Shown here in pieces: positions 52,068 to 62,015 of a DNA stretch of 64,000 bases (its first letter is position 1; each line of letters begins with the position of its first letter). Below the pieces are notes generated by a model. That model ran no database searches and was not told the origin of the DNA. It saw nothing but the letters and a program-made list of their open reading frames with translations. Source of the DNA: Anaerosalibacter massiliensis (GTDB lineage Bacteria; Bacillota; Clostridia; Tissierellales; Sporanaerobacteraceae). The stretch lies in NCBI GenBank assembly GCA_000751555.1, contig CCEZ01000075.1:155388-219387 (forward strand), given 5' to 3'. The position numbers were made by a program, and so were the translations under genes.

Positions 52068-53087
52068 ATGTACAGAATAAGTATAGTGATTCCAGTTTAT
52101 AATGGTGAGAAATATATAAATACCTGTTTTAGAAGTTTGTTTAACCAAAGTGATAAAAATTTTCAAGTAATTTGTGTTGATGATGGCTCAACCGATAACT
52201 CGCTAAATATTTTAAGAGAATACGAAAAGGGAAATTCAAGAATTAAAGTAATATCACAGGAGAATTCTGGAGCTGGTGTAGCCAGAAATAAGGGATTGGA
52301 ACATGTTCAAGGTGAATATACACTGTTTTTAGATATTGACGATTATTTGGAATTAGAATGTGTTGAAAAATTATATTACACTGTAAAAAAGGATAATTTA
52401 GATTTTCTTTTTTATAATTTTATATATGAGAACAAATCAGGGCATAAACTAAAATCATATAATTTTAATTTATATAAAAATATGCCTAAACATAAATTAA
52501 TCAAATATATGATAATGGGTAGATTACCATATGGTCAATTTCATTTAATAAAAAGTAAAGTTATTCGGGATAATAATTGTAGATTCTCCACTAACGTAAA
52601 AAATAATGAGGAACTATTATTTAAACTTAAAGCATTATCTAATTCAGATAAAATTGGATTTACAGAATATGCTCCATATCATTATATTAAATATCCGATA
52701 TCATTATCTAAAACATTCGATACAGGTGGATATAAAAACATTGATTTATTAGCTAATGATATATATCCAATAATTAAAAAGGAGTTAAGTTCTAAGAAGG
52801 AAGTTGACATATTAATAAATACATTAAAGACATCAAGCCTACTTTCATTTTGTTATAGGTATTGCATAAGTACTCAGACTAGTTTTATTAGTAAATATAA
52901 ATTCATATCAAAGATAATAAAAAATAAGCTTATAAAAACATCAATTATAAAAGAAGTAGATAAAGATCTGTTCACTTATAAAGTAAAATTTCTATATTTT
53001 TTAATTGATTTTAGATTATATGGAGTATTTGTTATATTATCTGATTTATATTCCAAGTTTGATAATATAAGGATTTCAAGTGTATAA
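52068..53087 (+). CDS. Glycosyltransferase family 2
   Basis: A 339-residue GT-A enzyme. The catalytic domain (about residues 1-220) has ISIVIPVYNGEKYI, CVDDGSTDNSL, ENSGAGVARNKGLE and the DxD motif in LFLDIDDYLELE. The C-terminal third is variable and basic. ATG 52068 follows GGAGGAAA. Its stop overlaps the extended frame of the next gene, so they are co-translated. It is a typical inverting elongation enzyme; donor and acceptor are unknown. Confidence 0.87.
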   Translation: MYRISIVIPVYNGEKYINTCFRSLFNQSDKNFQVICVDDGSTDNSLNILREYEKGNSRIKVISQENSGAGVARNKGLEHVQGEYTLFLDIDDYLELECVEKLYYTVKKDNLDFLFYNFIYENKSGHKLKSYNFNLYKNMPKHKLIKYMIMGRLPYGQFHLIKSKVIRDNNCRFSTNVKNNEELLFKLKALSNSDKIGFTEYAPYHYIKYPISLSKTFDTGGYKNIDLLANDIYPIIKKELSSKKEVDILINTLKTSSLLSFCYRYCISTQTSFISKYKFISKIIKNKLIKTSIIKEVDKDLFTYKVKFLYFLIDFRLYGVFVILSDLYSKFDNIRISSV

Positions 53088-53115
53088 GGACAATAGACAT
53101 TATAGGAGGTATAGG

Positions 53116-54297
53116 ATGCAAAAAAGGGTTTTAATAATAAGTTCTAAACCGTTAGAGGCAAATGAATCTGCTTCAGTTAGAAAAATTTTAACAGTAAAAT
53201 CTATATTGGATACAGGTGCAGATGTTACTATTTTGTCTACACAAATACCTAAGAATTCACCTAATTATAATAATAATACCGATGCTATTAATATGGCTAA
53301 AAAAGTTGAATTAAGAACTGGAGCGTTTTATAATGCTGGAATTACAAAGACAAATAAAATTAATAATAAAAGCGTAAAAAGAAAATTAAAATCACTTGCT
53401 AGAAGTATGTACTATAAATTAACAATTTATGATCCTTTAAAAGGATGTACAAAGTATATAGATAAATTAGAAGATAAATTGGAGTCTAAATATGATATTA
53501 TTATTTCTATGTCGGATCCTAAATCTTCACATTTATTAGCATTAACATTATTAGAAAAAGGAATTGTTAGTTGTGGTAGATATATACAAGTTTGGGGTGA
53601 CCCGATGTATCTTGACATTACTAACAAAACTTTAATTCCAAGACAAATGATTAAAAAAGAAGAAAGAAAGTTACTTAAAAGACCTGATAAAGTATTTTAT
53701 GTTTCTCCACTTACTTTGGAAGAAGAAAAAAAGATATTTCCTGAATACGCTGACAAGATGGATGTATTATTTCCAATTTACCAAAAGAAATCTATATATG
53801 AACCTGTAACAAAGATAAATAAAATAGGATATTTTGGGGATTATAATTCAGATATTAGAGATATTATGCCATTGTATAATGCTATAAAGGATTCTGATTA
53901 TGAATTAGTGATTTGTGGAAATTCAGATTTAAAACTTAAATCTAAAAGCAACATAAACATAAATGGTAGAGTTTCTTTTGATAAAGTTAAAGAATTTGAA
54001 AAAGAAGTCGATTTATTAGTACATATATCTAACAGCTCTGGAACGCAGATACCAGGTAAAATATATCAGTATATGGGAACCAATAAGCCTATACTTTTTG
54101 TGTTAGATGGACCTAAAGAATGTTTTTTAAAAGTTTTTGAACCTTTTAATCGAGTTATGTTTTGTGAAAATAAGAAGGAAGATATTATAAAAACGATTAA
54201 GAGGTTTAATAATGGAGATTTTGATTTGGAAATAGAACCAGTTAAGGAGTTTGATAATAAAAATTTAGCAATTAAGTTACTAGATTATATAATGTAA
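53116..54297 (+). CDS. Glycosyltransferase, GT-B fold
   Basis: A 393-residue protein. It opens with RVLIISSKPLEANESASVRK, typical of GT4-like proteins. The C-terminal half has IGYFGDYNSDIRDIMPLYNA, INGRVSFDKVKEFEKEVDLL and SSGTQIPGKIYQYMGTNKPI, a donor-binding pattern. ATG 53116, with AGGAGG 6 nt upstream, is preferred; the frame is open back to 53080. It precedes a polymerase gene. The family is a best guess from the fold pattern, since no classic E-x7-E is evident. Confidence 0.72.
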   Translation: MQKRVLIISSKPLEANESASVRKILTVKSILDTGADVTILSTQIPKNSPNYNNNTDAINMAKKVELRTGAFYNAGITKTNKINNKSVKRKLKSLARSMYYKLTIYDPLKGCTKYIDKLEDKLESKYDIIISMSDPKSSHLLALTLLEKGIVSCGRYIQVWGDPMYLDITNKTLIPRQMIKKEERKLLKRPDKVFYVSPLTLEEEKKIFPEYADKMDVLFPIYQKKSIYEPVTKINKIGYFGDYNSDIRDIMPLYNAIKDSDYELVICGNSDLKLKSKSNININGRVSFDKVKEFEKEVDLLVHISNSSGTQIPGKIYQYMGTNKPILFVLDGPKECFLKVFEPFNRVMFCENKKEDIIKTIKRFNNGDFDLEIEPVKEFDNKNLAIKLLDYIM

Positions 54298-54427
54298 TGA
54301 GTGAAAATAATGATAATAACAAAATAAATAAGTTACTTTTGAAATAAGATGAAATCATTCATATATTATAAATATCTGTAATAAAACAGATTATATGTCG
54401 TATCAGAAAAGGGTGAGAGTAATAACT

Positions 54428-55711
54428 ATGGAGAAATCATTGAATAAATTAAACGATAATGTTAACAAAAGACATTATTTTTTTACCTACTTAATATGCT
54501 TTGTTTTTTTATATGCGTTATTTGTTCCATCAAGAATTAAATCTTTATTATCATTTAATGTTGAAGAAATATCTACCACAAATGAGATTTGGATTGTATT
54601 ATTAGTTTATGTGCTATTATCTTTAATAAGAAAATTTGATATAAGTTCGCCTTTACAAAATAAAAACAAACCTTTTTTGATAATAATATATACATATATA
54701 TTAATTATTATAGTTGGTGGATTTAATATTGTATCTATATCTCAATATATTTATGCAAGTTTACTTTTTTTAACTCCATTACTTATTTTTTTTACTATAT
54801 CTTATTGCAGTTGTAAAGATATTCGACTTTTATTAAAAGTATTTATAGTTGCATGTTTAATATATTCGATTTTTTCGATTGTTTTATCAATGAGTTATAC
54901 TTTCTTTGTAGGGTTAATAGGTGATTATTTAGACCAACACCATAACTATTCGCAATTTAGAGCAAATACGATGCTTGGTTCTAGTATTACAGTTAGCTAT
55001 TATTTTAATATGACATTACCATTATGTTTTTATATGTTTTATAATAGCAAAGAGAAAAAGTGGAGAACAATTTCTGCTTTAACAATTTCCACTAATATCG
55101 CTGCTACGTTCATACTTTTGTCACGTGCAGCTGTTCTTTGTACTATTTTCATAGTTTTATTCAATATATTTTTTATGAAAAATAATAAGAATAAATTTAA
55201 GGCAAGATTAATACTAGCTTTATTACTTTTATTAGTTAGTATTTTTACTATTAAAAATTATGATTTATCACGTTTAGCACTTGGAATAAATAGAGTGGAA
55301 AGTTCTGTAGCTTTGAGGTTAACATCAGGAAAATTGGGACTACATATATTCACAAAGTATCCTTTTTGGGGTTCAGGTATGGGCAGATATTTTAAAAGAG
55401 CATATACAGATAATGCTAGATATATTATTGTTGACGGTATGACTGGATTAATTGATCCTCATAATATGTATATTCTTATTTTAAGTGAAATGGGTATGAT
55501 TGGATTTATTGTAACGATGGTTATGTTTTTATTACTTTTTAATAGGTTTTTAAGAATAAAAGAAAAGGCATTAAGTAAAACAGCATGCTTAACTCTTTTT
55601 GCGTTTTTGTTAGATGCAATGGGAGGTTCGCATTTATTTATTTCAATAAGTTTTTCTACATTATTTTGGACTTATATGGGAGTGTTTAACAATATATATT
55701 TAAAAGGTTAA
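54428..55711 (+). CDS. O-antigen polymerase/ligase-type membrane protein (second Wzy-like)
   Basis: A 427-residue protein with about 11-12 membrane segments. A large periplasm-type loop near residues 285-345 contains SSVALRLTSGKLGLHIFTKY, PFWGSGMGRYFKRAY and DPHNMYILILSEMGMIG. These match the Wzy_C/WaaL landmarks (the GxGxG turn and the conserved His before the last helices). ATG 54428 is placed by AAGGGTGAGAG; an upstream ATG at 54395 lacks a site. It is the polymerase of block C and differs clearly from the one at 38447, supporting two separate polymers or repeat units. Confidence 0.82.
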   Translation: MEKSLNKLNDNVNKRHYFFTYLICFVFLYALFVPSRIKSLLSFNVEEISTTNEIWIVLLVYVLLSLIRKFDISSPLQNKNKPFLIIIYTYILIIIVGGFNIVSISQYIYASLLFLTPLLIFFTISYCSCKDIRLLLKVFIVACLIYSIFSIVLSMSYTFFVGLIGDYLDQHHNYSQFRANTMLGSSITVSYYFNMTLPLCFYMFYNSKEKKWRTISALTISTNIAATFILLSRAAVLCTIFIVLFNIFFMKNNKNKFKARLILALLLLLVSIFTIKNYDLSRLALGINRVESSVALRLTSGKLGLHIFTKYPFWGSGMGRYFKRAYTDNARYIIVDGMTGLIDPHNMYILILSEMGMIGFIVTMVMFLLLFNRFLRIKEKALSKTACLTLFAFLLDAMGGSHLFISISFSTLFWTYMGVFNNIYLKG

Positions 55712-55974
55712 AATTATATTAAATAGTATGGCTTAGTAATACTTCAGTTTTAAAATATACTAACTATTTTAATTTTCTTAATTATAAAGTGTATTATGAA
55801 TACTAGAATTAATTAAAGTGTAAAAGTTAAAGTATTTATATAATATATTATACAATTCTAAATATAAGAGCTTATAAAATTTTCCTAAATATCTTAAAAA
55901 ATCAATTAGTGAAATTTTATAATATAGAAATAATAAATCGCTAATTAAATAAATTTGGAAAAGAGGTTAAGTTT

Positions 55975-57201
55975 ATGGGAAAGATTAATGTTATAGGTCT
56001 GGGATATATAGGATTGCCAACTGCACTTATCCTTGCTTCTCATGGGGCTGATGTAATTGGTACTGATTATAATGTAGAATTAGTTAATAAATTAGGGAAT
56101 AGACAATTGACTTTTGATGAAGAAGGTCTTGAAGAAATTTTTGGCCAAGCAGTGGAAAAAGGAATCAAATTTACAAGGGAATATATTAGTACAGATACTT
56201 ATATAGTATGTGTCCCTACACCATATGATAAGAATAATAAAAAAATTAATCCTGAATATTTGATTTCAGCAATTAATAGCATTATGAAAGTATGCTCAAA
56301 AGGGGCTATTATTGTCATAGAATCTACAGTATCTCCAGGAACAATTGATAGGCATATACGTTCTGTTATAGCAGAAAATGGTTTTGAAATTGGTGAGGAT
56401 ATACATTTAGTACATGCTCCTGAGAGGATTATTCCAGGGAATATGATTAATGAATTAAAATATAATTCAAGAACTATAGGTACTGATAATAAAGAAATAG
56501 GAGAAAAGATACGGTTGTTATACTCTTCATTTTGTGAAGGAGAAATAATATTAACTGATATTAGAACAGCTGAAATGACGAAAGTAGTAGAAAATACTTA
56601 TAGGGATATAAATATAGCTTTTGCAAATGAATTAGCTAAAATTTGTCGTTCAGATAATATGGATGTATATGAAATTATTAGGATTGCAAATATGCATCCT
56701 CGTGTTAATGTTTTACAGCCAGGACCAGGTGTTGGGGGACATTGTATATCTGTTGATCCTTGGTTTTTAGTAGGAGATTATCCAGGGCTTGCAAATATTA
56801 TTCTTGCGGCTAGAAAAATTAATGATTCTATGCCTGAATTTGTACTTAACAGGATACATAATATTATGAAAGAAAATGATATAAAAGAAGTTGAAAAAGT
56901 GGGACTATATGGATTAACGTATAAGGAAGATGTTGATGACTTAAGAAATAGTCCAACATTGCAACTTTTAGAAAATATGAAAAGACATCTTGCTAGTGGA
57001 ATTAAAGTTTATGATCCGTTAATAAAAAGATCAATTGTAGATAATCAATATTTTAATTTTGATCAGTTTTTAAATGATGTTGATATTATTGTTATTTTAA
57101 TTTCTCATACTCATATTAAAGAAAATATGGATAAAATAAAAAATAAAATAATATTTGATACAAAAAATATATGTAATTTTGAAGGAGTATATAAGTTATA
57201 A
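55975..57201 (+). CDS. wecC: UDP-N-acetyl-D-mannosamine dehydrogenase
   Basis: A 408-residue NAD-dependent enzyme that oxidises UDP-ManNAc to UDP-ManNAcA. Motifs are INVIGLGYIGLPTALILAS, AEMTKVVENTYRDINIAFAN and catalytic Cys257 in GPGVGGHCISVDPWFL. YGLTYKEDVDDLRNSP lies in the C-terminal domain. It is followed 35 nt later by the UDP-GlcNAc 2-epimerase that makes UDP-ManNAc, which supports this substrate. It is a diverged paralogue of the 34668 protein. ATG 55975 follows AAGAGG. The 263-bp gap upstream is AT-rich and shows no clear promoter. Confidence 0.92.
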   Translation: MGKINVIGLGYIGLPTALILASHGADVIGTDYNVELVNKLGNRQLTFDEEGLEEIFGQAVEKGIKFTREYISTDTYIVCVPTPYDKNNKKINPEYLISAINSIMKVCSKGAIIVIESTVSPGTIDRHIRSVIAENGFEIGEDIHLVHAPERIIPGNMINELKYNSRTIGTDNKEIGEKIRLLYSSFCEGEIILTDIRTAEMTKVVENTYRDINIAFANELAKICRSDNMDVYEIIRIANMHPRVNVLQPGPGVGGHCISVDPWFLVGDYPGLANIILAARKINDSMPEFVLNRIHNIMKENDIKEVEKVGLYGLTYKEDVDDLRNSPTLQLLENMKRHLASGIKVYDPLIKRSIVDNQYFNFDQFLNDVDIIVILISHTHIKENMDKIKNKIIFDTKNICNFEGVYKL

Positions 57202-57236
57202 AATATAATTTTTTATATATTTAGGGAGTGAAATAG

Positions 57237-58382
57237 ATGACCAAAATCAAAGTGTTAACCATATTTGGGACAAGGCCTGAAGCTATAAAAATGGCACCAC
57301 TTGTTAAAGAATTAGAAAAAGAATCTAAAATGGAAAGTTATGTTTGTGTTACTGCTCAGCACAGGGAAATGCTAGATCAAGTATTAGAAATCTTTGATAT
57401 AGAACCTGACTATGATTTGGATATTATGCAGCAAAAGCAAAATCTTACTACTATTACTATCAACGCTTTAAAAGGACTAAGTAAAGTTATAAGTAAATTA
57501 AAACCAGATATTGTGCTTGTACATGGAGATACATCAACTACATTTGTAGGAGCACTAGCTGCGTTTTATAATGAAGTTTCAGTAGGGCATGTGGAAGCAG
57601 GACTTCGTACGTATGATAAGTACTCACCATATCCTGAGGAAATGAATAGAGTACTTACTGGAAATATTGCAGAAATGCACTTTGCTCCAACTATTAAAAA
57701 CAAACAAAATCTTATTAAAGAAAATATTACAAAAGGTATTTACATAACTGGTAATACTGTAATAGATGCAATAAATCATACAGTGAAGCCAGAATATGTT
57801 TTTAAAAATCCTCAACTAAGAGATATCGATTTTTCAAATGGAAAATATATTTTAATGACAGCACATAGAAGAGAAAATCTTGGGAAACCACTTGAAAATA
57901 TTTGTAGAGCAGTGAAAAGACTTGTACAAGATTTTGCTAATTTAAATATTATTTATCCTGTGCATTTAAATCCTAAAGTTAGAGGGATAGTAAATTCAAT
58001 TTTAGGGGAAACAGAAAGGATTCATTTAATAGATCCAGTTGATGTTCAAGACATGCATAATTTAATGGAAAGATGCTACATGGTAATGAGTGATTCAGGA
58101 GGATTACAAGAAGAAGCACCTTCACTTGGTAAGCCAGTATTAGTGCTAAGAACTGAAACAGAAAGGCCAGAGGCAATAGAAGCTGGAACTGTGAAATTAG
58201 CTGGGGTTATTGAAGATGATATTTATAACATAGCTAGTGAACTTTTAATAAACAAAAATTTATATCAAGCAATGGCTAAAGCTGTAAATCCTTATGGCGA
58301 TGGAAAAGCTTCTAAAAGAATAGTTAAGGCTATATTACATAGGTTTGAATTAGGAGAAAGCCCAGAAGAATTTGATGTATAA
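57237..58382 (+). CDS. wecB: UDP-N-acetylglucosamine 2-epimerase (non-hydrolysing)
   Basis: A 381-residue GT-B-fold enzyme that interconverts UDP-GlcNAc and UDP-ManNAc. The family pattern is complete: FGTRPEAIKMAPLV, CVTAQHREMLDQVL, VHGDTSTTFVGALAAFY, HVEAGLRTYDKYSPYPEE, TAHRRENLG and SDSGGLQEEAPSLGKPVLV. ATG 57237 follows AGGGAG. With WecC it forms a two-gene UDP-ManNAcA route. It is also the usual source of UDP-ManNAc for wall teichoic acid linkage units in Bacillota. The murJ-like gene starts 15 nt after its stop. Confidence 0.95.
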   Translation: MTKIKVLTIFGTRPEAIKMAPLVKELEKESKMESYVCVTAQHREMLDQVLEIFDIEPDYDLDIMQQKQNLTTITINALKGLSKVISKLKPDIVLVHGDTSTTFVGALAAFYNEVSVGHVEAGLRTYDKYSPYPEEMNRVLTGNIAEMHFAPTIKNKQNLIKENITKGIYITGNTVIDAINHTVKPEYVFKNPQLRDIDFSNGKYILMTAHRRENLGKPLENICRAVKRLVQDFANLNIIYPVHLNPKVRGIVNSILGETERIHLIDPVDVQDMHNLMERCYMVMSDSGGLQEEAPSLGKPVLVLRTETERPEAIEAGTVKLAGVIEDDIYNIASELLINKNLYQAMAKAVNPYGDGKASKRIVKAILHRFELGESPEEFDV

Positions 58383-58397
58383 AATGAGGTAAGTTAA

Positions 58398-59927
58398 ATG
58401 AAAAAAACAGCAGTTTTATTAATGATAATAACAATAATTTCAAAAATATTTGGTTTTATTAGAGATGTAACATTATCATATTTCTATGGTACATCTAGTA
58501 TATCCGATGCTTATTTAATATCCCAAGTAATACCTACGGTTATATTTTCATTTATTGGCACTGCTATAACTACAGGTTATATACCTTTATTTAGTGATAT
58601 AGAAAAAAAGTATGGAGAAAAAGAAAGTAATAAATTCACAAATAATCTTGTAAACTTATTAATTATTTTATGTACTATTATAGTTGTTTTAGGACTTTTA
58701 TTTACGGAACAAATAGTAAAGTTATTTGCATCAGGATTTGAGGGGGAGACGTTAGCTCTAGCAATCCAATTTACAAAAATAAGTATATTAGGTATATATT
58801 TTACAGGCGTTTTATCTATTTTTAGTGGTTTTCTTCAAATAAAAGGCAATTATACTATACCAGCACTTGCTGGTTTTCCAATGAATTTTTTTATAGTATT
58901 ATCTATATTTTTAAGCTCGAAAACAAATATATTAGTATTGGCGATGGGAAGTGTTATAGCTACTATTTCTCAATTAGTTTTTCTAATACCTTTTATACAT
59001 AAAGAAGGATATAAATATAATCTTGTATTGAACGTAAAAGATAAATATATTAGAAGAATGATGTATTTAGTGTTGCCAGTGATTATAGGTGTATCTGTAA
59101 ATCAAATAAATACTCTTGTAGATAAAACCATAGCTTCGAATATTTCGGTAGGTGGTATTTCTGCACTAAACTATTCTTTTAGGCTTATTGGATTTGTACA
59201 AGGATTATTTGTTACAACGATATCTACAGTTATGTATCCTATGATATCAAAAATGGCTGTGGAAAATAATATAAAGGGACTTAAAAGAACAATATCAGAA
59301 GCTATTAATTCAATTAGTCTGCTGGTTGTTCCTGCAACAATAGGAGCTATGTTTTTTGCTGAACCAGTAGTTAAGCTTTTATTTGGTAGAGGGGCCTTTG
59401 ATTCACAAGCTATATCTATGACTTCAAATGCATTATTTTTCTATTCAATTGGAATGATAGGGTTTGGATTAAGAGATATACTATCAAGAGCTTTCTATTC
59501 TTTACAAGAAACTAAAACACCTATGATTAATGGAATTATAGGTGTAATTATAAATATTATTTTAAATTTACTACTATCAAAGTATATAGGTATAGGTGGG
59601 CTTGCCTTAGCAACTAGTATATCAGCTATATTCTGTACGGTACTATTATTTATAAGCTTTAGAAAGAAAGTAGGTTCATTTGGTATGAAGAATATAACCA
59701 TTTCATCTATAAAAATCCTATGTGCATCATTGGTTATGGGAGCCATAGCTAAAATATCATATAATATTTTATTTAAGTATATAGGTGCTAATTTATCATT
59801 GATAGTAGCAATAATTATAGGAGCAGTAATTTATTTTATTATAATTTACTTTATGTCAATTGAGCAGATAGATAGCATGATAATGGCAGTGAAGAAAAAA
59901 TTGAAGAGAAGTATAGATAATGAATAG
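58398..59927 (+). CDS. Second MurJ/MviN-family lipid flippase
   Basis: A 509-residue protein with about 14 membrane segments. It has SKIFGFIRDVTLSYFYG at the N-terminus, LVDKTIASNISVGGISALNY, LLFGRGAFDSQAISM and FYSLQETKTPMINGII. It is a paralogue of the protein at 24130, complete and with the same charged landmarks. It starts 15 nt after wecB, behind ATGAGG, and is evidently part of that operon. As no Wzx is present, it is the best candidate to flip the block-C glycan lipid. That assignment is contextual. Confidence 0.9.
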   Translation: MKKTAVLLMIITIISKIFGFIRDVTLSYFYGTSSISDAYLISQVIPTVIFSFIGTAITTGYIPLFSDIEKKYGEKESNKFTNNLVNLLIILCTIIVVLGLLFTEQIVKLFASGFEGETLALAIQFTKISILGIYFTGVLSIFSGFLQIKGNYTIPALAGFPMNFFIVLSIFLSSKTNILVLAMGSVIATISQLVFLIPFIHKEGYKYNLVLNVKDKYIRRMMYLVLPVIIGVSVNQINTLVDKTIASNISVGGISALNYSFRLIGFVQGLFVTTISTVMYPMISKMAVENNIKGLKRTISEAINSISLLVVPATIGAMFFAEPVVKLLFGRGAFDSQAISMTSNALFFYSIGMIGFGLRDILSRAFYSLQETKTPMINGIIGVIINIILNLLLSKYIGIGGLALATSISAIFCTVLLFISFRKKVGSFGMKNITISSIKILCASLVMGAIAKISYNILFKYIGANLSLIVAIIIGAVIYFIIIYFMSIEQIDSMIMAVKKKLKRSIDNE

Positions 59928-60653
59928 AACAATTATATTATTGCTAGTCTTAATTTTTATATTATCAGCCTAAATAATATACAAATCCAATGCATTAAAC
60001 AAGGAAATAGTTAAAGAAATTGTGAAAACTTGGGAGAGTGAAATAGTATGAGTAATACTTCAAAAGGGAGAAGGAAAAAGGGCATAAGTTTTGGATTTTA
60101 ACTTTAGTAAATTTAATTAAAGTATATTGCTTTATCAAAGGAAATTAGAAAGTATGACTCTAGTGTTGGCAATACCAGATGGTTGTTACTACTTAAGAAA
60201 GATGATTATAGTGAAATTAAGATAGATAAGGTTGATGAACTTAAAACAGCAGATTTAAGTTTTGGCCAAATAATGGACCATGGCGGGATGCTATTGATAT
60301 AGATGAAAAATGTTGTATTCTCTTATAATGAATTTATAGTGAATATAATTAAATATTTTGGGGATCTTGTCGATAATAAATTAAGGAAGCTTAAGATGTT
60401 GATACAAGAGCTAGGTGTAATAATGTTATTATTTATTGTATTTGTTGGTACCATATGATAAATTCTATTATGAAGGTTTGGATATATAAAACTTGTCGAG
60501 AAATGTTTTAATTTTGTTAGAGGAAATGCTATGTATTTGTAGAATAAAGATAAAATAGGAAAAATCATGTAGAAAAAGAGAATAAAACAATGATTTTGTA
60601 ACAATTCGCCAAATATAAGATGTTATATTTTGAGAAGTATAGAGGTGATACAG
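59928..60653 (+). pseudogene. Gene-poor stretch with decayed coding fragments
   Basis: No intact gene is seen. A frame around 60155-60245 reads VGNTRWLLLLKKDDYSEIK and DKVDELKTADLSF; a one-base shift then continues PNNGPWRDAIDIDE to about 60306. This looks like a broken C-terminus of one protein. A 51-codon frame at 60303-60458 ends in a hydrophobic helix (LGVIMLLFIVFVGTI) without a clear ribosome-binding site. A short membrane-like peptide start occurs near 59920-59970. None can be named. Confidence 0.45.
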
Positions 60654-61682
60654 ATGTTTGCTAATGTAGATAAGTTTGAAACATTTCTGAAAGACACAGA
60701 TAAAAAACCTTATTATAAAATATTTTGTGAGGCATTAAGAGCTGGGATTGAAGAAAAGGAATTGCCAAGACATTATTTTAGTAAATTACTTTATAGAAAA
60801 GATGTGAGCAATTATTTAGATTATGTTGGTTCATTTCGAGGAGTGAAAATTGCTAAAAGTTTAAATAAAAAGGATGATAGTGCAGCAGATATTTTAACAA
60901 ATAAGTTATTTTTTGATTACTTTTTTAAAAATAAAGAGGTCAAGATTCCAAAAACAATTGGTTATAATATTAAAAATGTTTTTTATAACGATAATGAGAA
61001 TATAGAGGTTAGAGATAAAGAAGAATTTGTTCAACTAATGAAAAGATGGAATCCTAGTAGTCATGTGTTCTGTAAACCAATAAAGGGTATGCAAGGACAA
61101 AACTGTTATAAACTTAGGACTAATTCTGATAACTATATGATTGAAAATGAAAAATTTCAGAGTATAATAAATAATGATTATGTTTATCAAGAAGTCATAA
61201 AACAACATAGTAAAATAAATGAAATTTATGAAAATGCGGTAAATCCATTGCGAATAATTACATATTTAGATGATAATAATCTGCATTATGTATCTTCTTT
61301 TATGACTTTTGGTATAGGTAAAAAAGATGTATCAAATAACAGTTCAGGTGGACTATTTATACCCGTTGATTTAAGTAAAGGAAAACTAAAGGGAAAAGCT
61401 ATTCAATATCTTGAATATGGTGGATTACAATGTACTAATCATCCGGATAGCGGAATTAAGTTTGATGGATTTAAGATACCATTTTTCGAAGAATCTCTTG
61501 AAATGATTAAGAAAGCAATTGAGTATTTACCAATAAAACTTTCTGGATGGGATATTGCAATAACAGAAGATGGACCTTGTATAATAGAGGGAAACGAGTT
61601 TCCCTCTATGGCTTCTATGGATATAGGTTATGGAGGATTGAAGAACCATCCTATTTTAGGTGAAATAATTAAAAAGTTCTAA
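60654..61682 (+). CDS. Sugar-transfer-associated ATP-grasp ligase
   Basis: A 342-residue soluble ATP-grasp protein related in plan to the one at 27044. The nucleotide-binding lobe has HVFCKPIKGMQGQNCYKL (about residues 135-152) and YVYQEVIKQHSKINEIYENAVNPLRI. Further landmarks are NNSSGGLFIPVDL, the NHPDSG motif and LSGWDIAITEDGPCIIEGNE near the metal site. NHPD and GWD occur at equivalent places in the 27044 protein, so both belong to one family. ATG 60654 follows AGAGGTGA. It closes the glycan region. It is expected to form an amide or ester on a glycan precursor, with substrate unknown. Confidence 0.82.
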   Translation: MFANVDKFETFLKDTDKKPYYKIFCEALRAGIEEKELPRHYFSKLLYRKDVSNYLDYVGSFRGVKIAKSLNKKDDSAADILTNKLFFDYFFKNKEVKIPKTIGYNIKNVFYNDNENIEVRDKEEFVQLMKRWNPSSHVFCKPIKGMQGQNCYKLRTNSDNYMIENEKFQSIINNDYVYQEVIKQHSKINEIYENAVNPLRIITYLDDNNLHYVSSFMTFGIGKKDVSNNSSGGLFIPVDLSKGKLKGKAIQYLEYGGLQCTNHPDSGIKFDGFKIPFFEESLEMIKKAIEYLPIKLSGWDIAITEDGPCIIEGNEFPSMASMDIGYGGLKNHPILGEIIKKF

Positions 61683-62015
61683 TAATCAGTTATGTATTTT
61701 TTGTCTAATATAAGTTGTTAAAAAGATTAATATTTATTATACTTAGATATTTTTTACATGTATAAGTTAATTGATATATTCATTGTTAAATAAGATTTTG
61801 TTGTTTTGTCTTACTATTTCTAAACAGCTGAATATAAAAAAGTAAGACAAGCTATAAAATCTTATTATATAAATAAAATATATAAGTAATTTGTTAGGAG
61901 GTGTATATTACAATTCAATTTTTAAATATTAAAGCATAAAAAATAAATATAGGTACTTTTTTAAAATTAATAGTTTGTCAAAAAAAGTGCGAAGCTTTAA
62001 AAGGAGAAAGGAATT
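61683..62015 (+). promoter_or_regulatory. Intergenic leader before the glucosaminidase gene
   Basis: No gene is seen. GTCTTACT and AGTAAGAC near 61808 and 61840 can pair, and GTACTTTTTT and AAAAAAAGTGC near 61953-61990 can pair further down. The second pairing lies directly before AAAGGAGAAAGG, the ribosome-binding site. A short AGGAGGTG near 61896 is followed by no usable reading frame. No named riboswitch was recognised. Confidence 0.35.

Noticed and set aside
61896..61935. Short peptide gene behind AGGAGGTG
   Set aside because: No start codon at a suitable distance leads to an open frame of useful length; likely a chance Shine-Dalgarno match.
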